From positions 496,001 through 560,000 of the forward strand of contig NZ_CP070480.1 of the NCBI RefSeq assembly GCF_016924835.1: a stretch of 64,000 nucleotides of DNA. The letters are read 5' to 3'. Source of the DNA: Rothia sp. ZJ932 (lineage in GTDB: Bacteria; Actinomycetota; Actinomycetes; Actinomycetales; Micrococcaceae). The notes under the pieces were generated by a model that saw only the letters and a list, made by a program, of their open reading frames with translations, was not told the DNA's origin and made no database searches. Below are positions 7,665-16,300 of this stretch, one piece after another. How positions within the stretch are numbered: the stretch's first letter is position 1; each line of letters begins with the position of its first letter. The position numbers were made by a program, and so were the translations under genes.

Positions 7665-9659
7665 ATGACTGCACACAGCATCATTTTGACCTGGCTTGAA
7701 AAAGAGCTTTTCGAGGGTAATCTTCGTCTGGGGCAGGATCTTCCCGATGACCGTACTATCGCTACGGCAACTGGGCTTACCCATTCAGCTGCTCGTGAGG
7801 GTCTGAAGCACCTTGAAGATATGGGAATTGTTCGCCTGTATGAGGGGCGTAAAAAGACCATCATTTCGCAGTTGGTGGAGGATCCGGTAGCTTCGGCAGC
7901 CCCAGCTTTGCGGTTGCATACTGCCCAAGCGAAGTACCCGGTGCGTGATTTAGTGCAGGCACGCATACTGATTGAGGGGTGGGCAGCTGAGAACGCGGAC
8001 GCGCAGCACCCGGCATTCGCTGAGGCTCATGAGGTGCTTGAGGCTATGCAGGAACCCAATATTGGGTTGGGGGAGTTTTATGAGCTTGAGGTTGCCTTTC
8101 ATGTGGCGTTAGTGCGCGCTAGCGGTAATGGGTTGATGAGCGGGTTGATGGGCGCTTTGCGTCCGGGGCTTTTTGACTATTTGATGTCGATTGCTGGTAC
8201 CAGCGGGTTGTGGAGTGCAACTACTGCCCGTTTGCGTTCTGAGCACCGTGCGGCTCTTGACGCTATTGAGTTTGGCGATAATGGTCTGGCTGCTACGTTG
8301 GTGCGCGCTCAGATTCGTAGCGAATATGAAGAGGCGGGCATTGATTTGGATGCCCCGCGCATTCCTGAGGTTGAAGAAGATCCGGTGTCTTCTTTGGAGC
8401 CGGTAACGGTTGATGACACTGAGCTATTTCCCAAAGATCCGGGGTTCTCGGTTTCACCGGACCTCATTGAAGCCTTGAATTCTATTGAACCCGTTGCTAT
8501 CCCACTCGGTGATGCAGCGGATGAACCGTCCGAGCCCCTCTCCGAGGGCCAAGACGCACCCGATGGGGCTGAACCTGATGCCGCTTACAGCGCCACTGTT
8601 TCTGACCGGGGCGAAACCCAGCAGCTTGGCCCGGGAGTCGTGGCGGAGGCGTCCACCTTGGAATCCGAAGAAAACCGAGAGCTACCTCAGCGCGAAGCTA
8701 ATGCAGTGGAGTCGCGAAAGATTCCGGGGGAGCTCACCACTAATACTGATGAGCTACTGGTGGTTCGTGCCGACAAACCGGGGCGTCGTCGCAGCGGTAC
8801 GGTAAGTACTCCGGTTCACGCGACTGTCATTAAACCTGTGGCGCGTAAGAGCCAGCCCACCGGTATAATTGGTGGTCAGGTGGCTCCGGCGTCGCAGCAG
8901 TCAAACGGGGCAGATGCGGATAATATTTTGCGCGCGAAACCGCGCCCCAGCGCCCATTTGCCGTCATCGGCGGAACTCATGGAACAGCACAAACAGCGTG
9001 AGAACACCGAGCATCAGCGCGGGTTTTTCTCGTGGCGTCGCAAAAACCGCTCGGCTTCGGCTGAGGATGCAGAGAGCACTCCCGAGTCAGAGAAGAATCA
9101 GAGGGCTACGGAAAGTTCCCCTGAAATCTTGGGCGCAGCTGCCCAAAAGCCATGTGAAACTGCCCCGGAACCAGCTGTTATGCCCGATGCCCAGCTATCA
9201 GCACCGGCTACTCAGGAACAGGAAACCAGCCCCGTAGAACCCTTGCATGAGACGTCTTTGATACAGAGACCGGTGGAGCCTGACAGCACGTCAGAGCACG
9301 CTGATACCCAGCCACAAGCGTCCCAGCGAACCTCAAAAATTAAGCGGTTCTTTGGGTGGGGCGTGAACACCGACTCCACAGCTTCGGTAGCTGATGCCTC
9401 TGAGGAAAATCAGCACGAGGTAACTGATACAGAAACCTCCGGGGCAGTTACAGCGAGTGAACCCTCATCCGAGGTACAGCAGCAGGTAGCTTCAGTTGAA
9501 GATCAACCAAACCACCATGAGCCTGAGCCAAGCTCAGCGGACGAACCTGTATCGGATTCTTCGTCTTCTTCGTCTTCTTCGGCTAAATCGCCGATTGCAG
9601 GTAAAGGTGCTACCTTATCGAAAAATAAGGGGAAGAAAAAGAAAAAACGTAAGCGTTAA
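7665..9659 (+). CDS. GntR/FadR-type regulator with long disordered tail
   Basis: Residues 1-65 form a GntR winged helix (LPDDRTIATATGL, HLEDMGIVRLYEG). Residues 75-215 are a helical FCD domain, which in this family binds small acids or acyl ligands, so the front is a complete FadR-type regulator. About 445 further residues are acidic and low-complexity. They contain two aromatic/basic islands (GFFSWRRKNR near residue 455; IKRFFGWG near 560), a run of serines encoded by TCT/TCG repeats near 9558-9585, and a lysine-rich end. FadR proteins are normally about 230 residues. The tail resembles that of the preceding ArsR-type gene. Target genes are unknown. Confidence 0.82.
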   Translation: MTAHSIILTWLEKELFEGNLRLGQDLPDDRTIATATGLTHSAAREGLKHLEDMGIVRLYEGRKKTIISQLVEDPVASAAPALRLHTAQAKYPVRDLVQARILIEGWAAENADAQHPAFAEAHEVLEAMQEPNIGLGEFYELEVAFHVALVRASGNGLMSGLMGALRPGLFDYLMSIAGTSGLWSATTARLRSEHRAALDAIEFGDNGLAATLVRAQIRSEYEEAGIDLDAPRIPEVEEDPVSSLEPVTVDDTELFPKDPGFSVSPDLIEALNSIEPVAIPLGDAADEPSEPLSEGQDAPDGAEPDAAYSATVSDRGETQQLGPGVVAEASTLESEENRELPQREANAVESRKIPGELTTNTDELLVVRADKPGRRRSGTVSTPVHATVIKPVARKSQPTGIIGGQVAPASQQSNGADADNILRAKPRPSAHLPSSAELMEQHKQRENTEHQRGFFSWRRKNRSASAEDAESTPESEKNQRATESSPEILGAAAQKPCETAPEPAVMPDAQLSAPATQEQETSPVEPLHETSLIQRPVEPDSTSEHADTQPQASQRTSKIKRFFGWGVNTDSTASVADASEENQHEVTDTETSGAVTASEPSSEVQQQVASVEDQPNHHEPEPSSADEPVSDSSSSSSSSAKSPIAGKGATLSKNKGKKKKKRKR

Positions 9660-10062
9660 TCTTTGACCCCGGTTAGGTTGCTGACGGCAGTCTCATGGGA
9701 GCTTGGCAGCGACCACCGTGACTGCCGATTGCCTGCTACCACAGGCACCCTGGGGCATTTTACTGTCGGACGTCCCTTAGCCCAAGACAAACAGTCCTCA
9801 CCGAGCTGTCAGGCGGTAAATGTGAGCAATAACCGGGGCGAAAGCGGTCGACGATTACTCAAAAGCAGTCTCTTGCTTGTAATCTATTATGAGAACGTTT
9901 AACGGCCGTTGATCTTGCATCTTCACATGCCAAGCTCAACGGTTGTTTGTTTGAGCGTCTATACCGGTATAAACGCACCCGGGTAGCTACCAGAATATCC
10001 GCACCGTTGAAAGTGCGTGAGGTTTCTGGCCGGGTATCTATTTAATAAGTGAGGTGAATCCA
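9660..10062. other. Non-coding gap before bS22
   Basis: About 400 bases without a convincing gene; a 79-codon TTG-started frame at 9663-9902 has no ribosome binding site or family resemblance. It contains the palindrome AACGGCCGTT at 9901-9910 and a 22-base near-perfect palindrome centred on TATACCGGTATA (9955-9976, one mismatch). It probably carries the promoter region of the bS22 gene. Confidence 0.5.
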
Positions 10063-10161
10063 ATGGGTTCAGTTATCAAGAAGCGCCGCAAGCGTATGTC
10101 AAAGAAGAAGCACCGCAAGCTGCTTCGCAAGACTCGCCACCAGCGTCGTAACAAGAAGTAA
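10063..10161 (+). CDS. 30S ribosomal protein bS22 (AURKAIP1/COX24 domain protein)
   Basis: A 32-residue, extremely basic protein that begins [12 protein letters not shown] and continues with lysine/arginine clusters. This matches the small actinobacterial ribosomal protein bS22, first seen in mycobacterial 30S structures and often annotated as an AURKAIP1/COX24-domain protein. GAGGTGAA lies just before the ATG. It stands alone between the GntR-type gene and the glutaredoxin-like gene and is followed by a hairpin terminator. It is short enough for automated annotation to miss. Confidence 0.93.
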   Translation: MGSVIKKRRKRMSKKKHRKLLRKTRHQRRNKK

Positions 10162-10175
10162 ATTTCTTGAGCTTT

Positions 10176-10224
10176 AGCGGGCTCCGCTCCTTCGTGCATA
10201 CCAGCACCTGGCGCGGGGCCCGTT
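10176..10224 (+). terminator. Hairpin terminator after bS22
   Basis: AGCGGGCTCCGC pairs with GCGGGGCCCGTT (12 base pairs including two G-U), followed by TGCTTA. The T-run is weak, but the position right after bS22 fits. Confidence 0.6.
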
Positions 10225-10287
10225 TGCTTATGCTCAATAGCCCACCGGCGTTGAGTAGTGGGTGAGTGAACCTCTAGGATTGAGAGT

Positions 10288-10554
10288 ATGAATACTGCCA
10301 AAAACATTGAGCTTGAGCTGCTGACTAAGCCGGGGTGTCATTTGTGTGAGGACGCGCGTGCCACCGTGGGTAAGGTTGCGGCTGATTTCGGGCTGACTTT
10401 TACCGAGGTGAACATCGAAGATCACCCTGATTTGAGGCAGCAGCACGCGGTAGAAATTCCGGTGCTGAAAATTAACGGTAGAGTTCACGATTTTTGGCAG
10501 ATTAACCCCAAACGGCTGAGCCGAGCCTTGAGCAAGCTCGCCGGTGGGGCGTAA
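10288..10554 (+). CDS. Glutaredoxin-like protein (DUF836-type thioredoxin fold)
   Basis: An 88-residue thioredoxin-fold protein with a redox CxxC motif (KPGCHLCEDA) near residue 17 and the cis-proline region VEIPVLKING near residue 55. Proteins of this type reduce disulfides using glutathione or mycothiol-linked systems; the partner here is unknown. It lies 20 bases before a histidine phosphatase gene and upstream of the cytochrome c maturation genes, where thiol chemistry is also needed, but a direct role there is inference. Confidence 0.85.
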   Translation: MNTAKNIELELLTKPGCHLCEDARATVGKVAADFGLTFTEVNIEDHPDLRQQHAVEIPVLKINGRVHDFWQINPKRLSRALSKLAGGA

Positions 10555-10574
10555 AGATTTTTGAGGGAGTAAAG

Positions 10575-11246
10575 ATGGCTTTTGTTACTGTTCATCTGAT
10601 GCGTCACGGTGAGGTACACAACCCCGAGCGGATTGTGTACGGTCGCCTGCCCAACTATCACCTGTCTGAAAAAGGGCAGCAGATGGTGAGGGCTAGCGCC
10701 GAGGAGTTTAAGCGCCGGACTGATGCCGGCGCGAACATTGTGTACTTGGCGTGTTCTCCGCTGACTCGCACCCAGGAATCGGCTGCGCCCATCACTGAGC
10801 TACTGGGGTTGGAAGCTCACCATGATAAGCGCGTGATTGAGGCGGCTAATTACTTTGAGGGCATGCACGTGAGCCCCTCTGAACTTGCCACCCAGCCTCG
10901 CCACTGGCGGCACCTGCTTAACCCCCTGCGTCCGTCATGGGGCGAACCTTACGCTAAGCAGGTAGAGCGCATGGTGGCTGCGGTTCGCGATACCGGGGCG
11001 AAAGCCTACGAACTCGGGGGTGAGGGCGCTGAAGCTATTATCGTATCGCACCAGCTACCGATTTGGCTCACCCGCCTTTCAGCCGAAGGCAAAGTCTACC
11101 CCCACGACCCGCGCACGCGCCAGTGTAACCTTGCCTCCATTACCAGTTTTACCTTTGATCCGCTGACCGGTTCAACGCCCACCGTGAGCTACACCGAACC
11201 CGCAGTAGCTCTGTACTCAGGAGTTATTCAGCTACCGGGTTCATAA
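10575..11246 (+). CDS. Histidine phosphatase (phosphoglycerate mutase) family protein
   Basis: A 223-residue protein with the phosphohistidine motif LMRHGE at residues 8-13 and a second catalytic histidine in VSHQLP near residue 155. GAGGGAG precedes the ATG. Family members range from phosphoglycerate mutases to phosphatases; the substrate cannot be assigned. In many actinobacteria a mutase-like gene sits directly before the ResA/CcdA/ResB/CcsB set, as here. Confidence 0.88.
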   Translation: MAFVTVHLMRHGEVHNPERIVYGRLPNYHLSEKGQQMVRASAEEFKRRTDAGANIVYLACSPLTRTQESAAPITELLGLEAHHDKRVIEAANYFEGMHVSPSELATQPRHWRHLLNPLRPSWGEPYAKQVERMVAAVRDTGAKAYELGGEGAEAIIVSHQLPIWLTRLSAEGKVYPHDPRTRQCNLASITSFTFDPLTGSTPTVSYTEPAVALYSGVIQLPGS

Positions 11247-11306
11247 TGCAAAAGTAACCATTTATTTCTACTATCAAGTATTCCTCTAGCTGTTGAAAGA
11301 GAAGCT

Positions 11307-11909
11307 ATGCGTTATTCATCTATTGTTACTCGCAGGCAGGGCTTGTCTTTGTCTGTTGCCGCCGCTGCCTTTGTGCTAGCGGGGTGCTCGAGCAGCAACG
11401 ATGATTTAGCTGCCCAGGCTAATGCTGGCGACGACAAGGGCTATGTAGCGGGCGACGGTTCGGTCACCGAATGGGCGGTTGCAGACCGCTCTGAACCCGT
11501 GAACTTCACCGGTGAACTCTTCGATGGAGGAGAACTCACCGCTGAATCCCTGCGTGGTAAGCCTGCCCTGTTGAACTTCTGGTACGCAGGATGCGCCCCC
11601 TGCCGCGCTGAAGCGCCCCACCTCAATGACCTTCACAAAACCTTCGGTGAAGATATCGAGTTCTGGGGGGTGAACGTTCGCGACGAAAAAGGCACCGCTG
11701 AGGCTTTTGAACGTAACTTCGAGGTGCCCTACTCCTCCATGAAAGATCTCAATGGCAAGGTTCTGCTAGCACTGAGCAAGACTGTTCCCGCCCAGGCAGT
11801 ACCCACCACCTTGTTACTTGATGCTGAAGGGAGAGTCGCCGCGCGCGTCCTGGGCGAAATTGACCCTTCCATTATGAAGACCATGATGCAGGATCTGCTG
11901 AGTGAATAG
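11307..11909 (+). CDS. TlpA/ResA-like thioredoxin lipoprotein
   Basis: A 200-residue secreted lipoprotein: a hydrophobic signal peptide ends in the lipobox LAGC (lipidated Cys27). The mature part has a thioredoxin-like fold with CAPC at residues 96-99. In System II cytochrome c assembly such a protein keeps the apocytochrome haem-binding cysteines reduced outside the membrane, drawing electrons from CcdA. Its stop codon overlaps the ccdA start (GTG at 11902), so translation is coupled. The thioredoxin-fold cis-proline is probably in QAVPTTLLLD. Confidence 0.9.
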   Translation: MRYSSIVTRRQGLSLSVAAAAFVLAGCSSSNDDLAAQANAGDDKGYVAGDGSVTEWAVADRSEPVNFTGELFDGGELTAESLRGKPALLNFWYAGCAPCRAEAPHLNDLHKTFGEDIEFWGVNVRDEKGTAEAFERNFEVPYSSMKDLNGKVLLALSKTVPAQAVPTTLLLDAEGRVAARVLGEIDPSIMKTMMQDLLSE

Positions 11910-12648
11910 TTTCGGAAGCATTATTTTGGACGGCTCTTTGTGGGTCGCCCTTCCGCTGGCAGCGCTCGCGGGGTTGGTTTCTTTTGCCTCCCCGTGCGTG
12001 TTGCCTTTGGTGCCCGGCTATCTGGGGTACGTCGCAGGTCTAACCGGTGCCGGGGGACGCAGCCGTACCTGGCGAGTAGTCGCCGGTATTGGTCTGTTTA
12101 TTCTGGGTTTCTCACTGATTTTTGTGCTTCTTTCCGCCGTTTTAGCGCAGTTGGGCACCGCCGCCTGGTTGCGCGGGCAAGGCTGGGTTAATCTGGTGCT
12201 CGGTGGGCTGGTTATGCTGATGGGTCTGGTCTTTATGGGACGCTTTGCCCCCTTTCAGACCGAACGCAAGATTCACCGCAAACCACCGGCAGGTTTATGG
12301 GGCGCACCCATCTTGGGCGTGACTTTCGGGCTGGGCTGGGCACCGTGTATTGGCCCAACCTTTGCCGCAGTGCAAACCCTGGTGTACACCACCGGTGCCG
12401 GAAACGCTAAAGCTATAGCGCTGACCCTTGCTTACTGCTTGGGACTGGGTATTCCATTTATGGTGGTTGCGCTGGGTCTTAGCCGCGGCGTCAACACGAT
12501 GGGATGGGCTAAAAAGCACAGGTTAGCGCTCCAACGCGGCGGCGGTATTATGCTTCTTATCATTGGTTTGTTGATTGCCACCGGTGCCTGGACGGCATTC
12601 ATCTCGTGGACCCAATCCGTACTGCCCGTCTACGAACTGCCCATCTAG
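11902..12648 (+). CDS. ccdA: Cytochrome c biogenesis protein CcdA
   Basis: A 248-residue six-helix membrane protein that passes electrons from cytoplasmic thioredoxin to the extracytoplasmic ResA-like protein. The paired redox cysteines are visible in SFASPCVLPLVPG and LGWAPCIGPT. It starts at a GTG overlapping the end of the preceding thioredoxin lipoprotein gene by 8 bases; resB follows 10 bases after its stop. This tight packing is typical of System II operons. Confidence 0.93.
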   Translation: MNSFGSIILDGSLWVALPLAALAGLVSFASPCVLPLVPGYLGYVAGLTGAGGRSRTWRVVAGIGLFILGFSLIFVLLSAVLAQLGTAAWLRGQGWVNLVLGGLVMLMGLVFMGRFAPFQTERKIHRKPPAGLWGAPILGVTFGLGWAPCIGPTFAAVQTLVYTTGAGNAKAIALTLAYCLGLGIPFMVVALGLSRGVNTMGWAKKHRLALQRGGGIMLLIIGLLIATGAWTAFISWTQSVLPVYELPI

Positions 12649-12658
12649 TAAGGAACCC

Positions 12659-14269
12659 ATGTCTACCGAAGAAAAACGCTCGGAGCCAGCTGCTCTCGGA
12701 GTTAGCGGCATGCTGCGCTGGGCGTGGGCCCAGCTCACTAAAATGAACACCGCCATGTTCTTGCTGCTCATGGTGGCTGTTGCCGCTGTGCCCGGGTCAG
12801 TTTTTCCTCAGCGCATTCAGAACCCCGGTGCTGTTAACGACTACATCAAGGCGCACCCCACCTGGGGCCCGATTGCCGATAAAATTCAGCTTTTTGATGT
12901 GTTCTCATCGGCGTGGTTCTCGGCTATTTACATTTTGCTGTTTATTTCTTTGGTAGGCTGTGTGCTGCCGCGTGCTGTTCAGCATTATGCGGCGATGAAG
13001 CGTCCGCCCGCCCGAACTCCCAAGAATCTTTCGCGCATGCCGCAGTACCGCACGATTGTGCTACCTCAGGGGCACAGCGAGCTGACGGCACACCAAGCAA
13101 TTCAGGATGCAGTACAGATCCTCAAAAAGCGCGGCTACCGGGTTGAAGAACGCCCCGCCACCGCAGGTGAAAATGCATCTGTGGGCGCTGAACGTGGCTA
13201 CCTGCGCGAGGTCGGCAACATTCTCTTCCACACCGCGATGATCGGTGTGCTTGTGGGCGTCGCTGTGGGGTCACTCTTTGGCTACTACGGTCAGCGCATC
13301 ATGGTAGAGGGCGACACTCACGTGAACTCGCTGATTAGCTACGACCTGTTTACCCCCGGCACGAACTACAACCCTGACTGGCTCACTCCCTACTCGATGA
13401 CTCTCAACGAACTCGATGTCACCTACGACCGCCAGGTTGATAGTGCAACCTACGGTCAGGACTACGACTACTCGGCATCCATGACCATCAACCCCGGCAA
13501 CGGGGAAGAACCCTACGAGCAGGTGCTGAAGGTCAATGAGCCCGTGCGCTTCAACGGTGCCAGCCACTACCTAATCGGTAACGGGTACGCGCCCATCATC
13601 ACCGTCAGGGACGGCGACGGCAACATTACCTTTGAAGGACCGGTTGTGGGGTTATTCGGCGGCGACCGTAACTACACCTCGTCCATCGTTCTTAAGGTGC
13701 CGGATACGAAGCCAGACCAGCTTGCCTTCATTGGCATGTTCTTGCCCACCGGCGTTCAAGAAGAAGGAGCGCCACCCTACTCAGCCGACCCAGCCCCGGC
13801 TAACCCCATGCTGGTCTTGCAGAGCTACTACGGTGATCTAGGGCTGGACGACGGCACCCCACAGAACGTGTACGTAGTAGATACCACCCAGATGAAACCG
13901 CTCAACACGATGGCAATGGGCAACGGCATCATTCTGGATTCACAGAATACCCAGGCTACCCTACCCGACGGGCGCGGCACGGTCACCTTCCAAGGCGTCA
14001 AACGGTATGTTGGTATGGACATCCACTATGATCCGGGCAAGATGATAGTGCTAGGCTCAGTGATCGTGGTGTTCTTCAGCCTCATCGCGTCACTGTTCAT
14101 ACCCCGCCGCCGCGTGTGGGTACGTGCCCAAGACACCGCCGATGGTCTCACCATTGAATACGGTTTGCTGGCGCGAGGCGAAGACCCGCGTCTTGCCACT
14201 GAAGCCGACAAACTGACAGAGCTCTTCGCTGAGACCTGGAACCTAGAATTTGCGGATACCGCTCACTAA
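12659..14269 (+). CDS. resB: Cytochrome c biogenesis protein ResB
   Basis: A 536-residue membrane protein of the ResB/Ccs1 family, half of the System II haem-delivery and synthase complex with CcsB. It has three N-terminal hydrophobic segments, a large extracytoplasmic domain (about residues 240-460) and one more helix near the C-terminus before a short cytoplasmic tail. I chose the ATG at 12659 (AAGGA upstream), because an in-frame start at 12575 would lie inside ccdA. ccsB follows 23 bases downstream. Confidence 0.92.
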   Translation: MSTEEKRSEPAALGVSGMLRWAWAQLTKMNTAMFLLLMVAVAAVPGSVFPQRIQNPGAVNDYIKAHPTWGPIADKIQLFDVFSSAWFSAIYILLFISLVGCVLPRAVQHYAAMKRPPARTPKNLSRMPQYRTIVLPQGHSELTAHQAIQDAVQILKKRGYRVEERPATAGENASVGAERGYLREVGNILFHTAMIGVLVGVAVGSLFGYYGQRIMVEGDTHVNSLISYDLFTPGTNYNPDWLTPYSMTLNELDVTYDRQVDSATYGQDYDYSASMTINPGNGEEPYEQVLKVNEPVRFNGASHYLIGNGYAPIITVRDGDGNITFEGPVVGLFGGDRNYTSSIVLKVPDTKPDQLAFIGMFLPTGVQEEGAPPYSADPAPANPMLVLQSYYGDLGLDDGTPQNVYVVDTTQMKPLNTMAMGNGIILDSQNTQATLPDGRGTVTFQGVKRYVGMDIHYDPGKMIVLGSVIVVFFSLIASLFIPRRRVWVRAQDTADGLTIEYGLLARGEDPRLATEADKLTELFAETWNLEFADTAH

Positions 14270-14292
14270 GATGTTGATGGAAACGAGTCACA

Positions 14293-15342
14293 ATGGAAAT
14301 TAACCAGACACTCGCTCAATGGAGCGACATTCTTATGGTGGTCGCGGCATTTGCCTACACCTTAGCTTTTGTTGCTTTTGCCTGGGATCTTGCGGTTAAT
14401 TCCCGCGGGTCTCAGACAGCAGAGCAGGAGCCGGAGCTTGTAGCTGCCGGTAACGCACCTAAGGTCGCTCGCGTTTCTGGCGTGGAGCAGGGTACTGGCG
14501 CTCGCGGCGCTGGCTACCGGGGCAAAGACGCGCAGAAACTCAAGCATCATGTTGCTGATTCTGAGATGCGTTACACCGGTGAACGCCGACCTGCTGCTCG
14601 TGTAGCGGTGGCGCTGATGACCCTTGCCGCACTCATTCACGCAGGTGGTGTTCTTTCCCGTGCGTTTGCGGCAAACCGCGTGCCCTGGGGTAATATGTAT
14701 GAATTCTTGACCACCGGTGCTTTTTTGGTGTCCGTGATTTTCTTGGGCGTTTTGATTTTCCGTGACCTGCGTTTTGTGGGTACTCTCGTGGCTGGTCTGA
14801 CCACTTTGATGATGACCGTTGCCGCTGTGGTGTACCCGACGCCGGTTGGTCACTTGATTCCTGCCCTGCGCACCTACTGGCTGGTTATTCACGTGTCTAT
14901 TGCCGTGCTGGCATCAGCTATTTTTACGCTGACTTTTGCGATGGCGATTTTGCAGTTGATTCAGGATCGCCGTGAACGTCAGATTCTTGAAACCGGGCAG
15001 ACCGGTTGGGCATTTATGCGTCTGGTGCCCAGCGCCCAGGCACTGGAGAACTTCTCGTTTAGGCTCAATGCGGTGGGCTTTGTGATGTGGACCTTCACCG
15101 TGGCTGCCGGGGCTATCTGGGCTGAGGTTGCCTGGGGACGCTACTGGGGCTGGGACACTAAAGAGGTGTGGAGCTTCATTATCTGGGTAGTCTATGCCGC
15201 CTACTTGCATGCTCGTGGTACGCGCGGGTGGACGGGTAACCCTTCAGCCTGGCTCTCCATTGCTGGTTATCTCTGCGTGATTTTCAACTTCACGATTGTT
15301 AACACTTTCTTTGACGGTTTGCATTCCTACTCGGGTCTGTAA
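14293..15342 (+). CDS. ccsB: Cytochrome c biogenesis protein CcsB (CcsA/CcmC-type)
   Basis: A 349-residue polytopic membrane protein with the tryptophan-rich haem-handling motif (WGRYWGWDTKEVW) in the C-terminal third and conserved histidines flanking it. With ResB it carries haem across the membrane and attaches it to apocytochrome c. A hydrophilic linker rich in charged residues (about 40-105) separates the first helix from the rest, common in actinobacteria. It is the last gene of the operon, followed by a strong terminator. Confidence 0.93.
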   Translation: MEINQTLAQWSDILMVVAAFAYTLAFVAFAWDLAVNSRGSQTAEQEPELVAAGNAPKVARVSGVEQGTGARGAGYRGKDAQKLKHHVADSEMRYTGERRPAARVAVALMTLAALIHAGGVLSRAFAANRVPWGNMYEFLTTGAFLVSVIFLGVLIFRDLRFVGTLVAGLTTLMMTVAAVVYPTPVGHLIPALRTYWLVIHVSIAVLASAIFTLTFAMAILQLIQDRRERQILETGQTGWAFMRLVPSAQALENFSFRLNAVGFVMWTFTVAAGAIWAEVAWGRYWGWDTKEVWSFIIWVVYAAYLHARGTRGWTGNPSAWLSIAGYLCVIFNFTIVNTFFDGLHSYSGL

Positions 15343-15350
15343 AAGTTCTG

Positions 15351-15402
15351 AGCGGGGTTCTCAAGCTTTAGTTTCTAAAGTCTTGAAAACCCCGCTTTTT
15401 TG
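15351..15402 (+). terminator. Rho-independent terminator of the cytochrome c maturation operon
   Basis: AGCGGGGTT pairs with AACCCCGCT around a partly paired loop, followed by a run of T. Confidence 0.9.
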
Positions 15403-15445
15403 TTGTCTTTGAAGGCACTCTGTGCCCGCACAAAAAGTGGACAGG

Positions 15446-15473
15446 TTGCAGACAGGGGGGCGCTTGATAGAAT
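15446..15473 (+). promoter_or_regulatory. Likely sigma-A promoter of the interrupted membrane gene
   Basis: A -35-like TTGCAG (15446-15451) is separated by 16 bases from TAGAAT (15468-15473). It lies 44 bases before the ATG at 15518, which is preceded by a purine-rich ribosome binding site. Confidence 0.5.
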
Positions 15474-15517
15474 AGTGTGACGCAGAATTCAATGGAGTGG
15501 TCTGAAGAGAGGCAGAG

Positions 15518-16240
15518 ATGAGTAGCGTAGTAGAAGCACCGGGGCAGGTCATCCACCGTCTTTTCGAGGATGCAGGCGGCGGAGTTGCCGATCAAGCGTA
15601 GGCCGATAGGGTGCTGTGGCTCTTGGCGGTCGATGCCAAAGTGAAACCCCAGCGGGAAGCCCTGGAACTGGTCGATGTGGCTCATGATATTTCCCGTACC
15701 CATCAGAGCGCTCAAGAGTTGCACGGCTCTGCTGAAGACTTTGCCGCGCGTAAGGTGCGCGAACTACGAGAAAACGATCTTGGCGCTTTTGCCCCCCCCC
15801 CCGCAGAGACCTACAACGCCCGGCACTTTATACAAATGAGCCTGACCATGGGTATTGCCCTGACCCTGTGTTTCGCCCTTTTGGGGTTTCTCGTTGGTGA
15901 GGAAGGGTTGCCGACCTCTTTCATCGGTCTACCCTTTATTGCTGGAGCGGTGACCACCGGCGTCATCTCCGCAATGCACCGGGTAGGGCACCGCCACGGT
16001 TTTGTCGCAGGAGTAGGCGCGTTCATCGGTATGTTAGCGGTAGGAATCGTCCTTTTCGTGCTGTGGATGAAGCTGTTTCAGCAGATTAACCTTCCCGGTA
16101 GCATCCTCGTGTGGAATATCGTACTTGCCGTGACTGCCGCAATCGCCCTTTATCTTTTTTCGAAGAAATACCCCGACACCTCAGAAGCTGACAAGAACCG
16201 GCAAATGCTCCAGACAGTAGAAGCCCGGCGCAGTTTCTAA
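15518..16240 (+). pseudogene. Membrane protein gene interrupted by an in-frame amber codon
   Basis: A promoter, ribosome binding site and ATG (15518) start a frame of 27 codons that meets TAG at 15599-15601. The same frame then continues uninterrupted to 16240. Read through, it would be 240 residues: a soluble N-terminal part, then about five hydrophobic helices from residue 110 on. A restart at the GTG at 15611 has no spaced ribosome binding site. The N-terminus (PGQVIHRLFEDAGGG) resembles that of the next gene (PGTVLMNEMKEAGGG), so the two look like diverged paralogues. I do not recognise the family. The gene also contains a C11 homopolymer, in frame as given. Confidence 0.7.
15792..15802 (+). 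repeat. C11 homopolymer inside the interrupted gene
   Basis: Eleven consecutive cytosines encode three prolines and part of the next codon. A change of one base would shift the frame, so this is a potential slippage site. It is also a place where sequencing errors are common. Confidence 0.8.
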
Positions 16241-16300
16241 CACGCTGCGACCGGCAATCGCCCCGATAGTATTCACCAGAACGTACAGGAAGGATCAAAA

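Noticed and set aside
9663-9902. 79-codon TTG-started frame after the GntR-type gene
   Set aside because: No ribosome binding site, mixed composition and no family resemblance; treated as non-coding.
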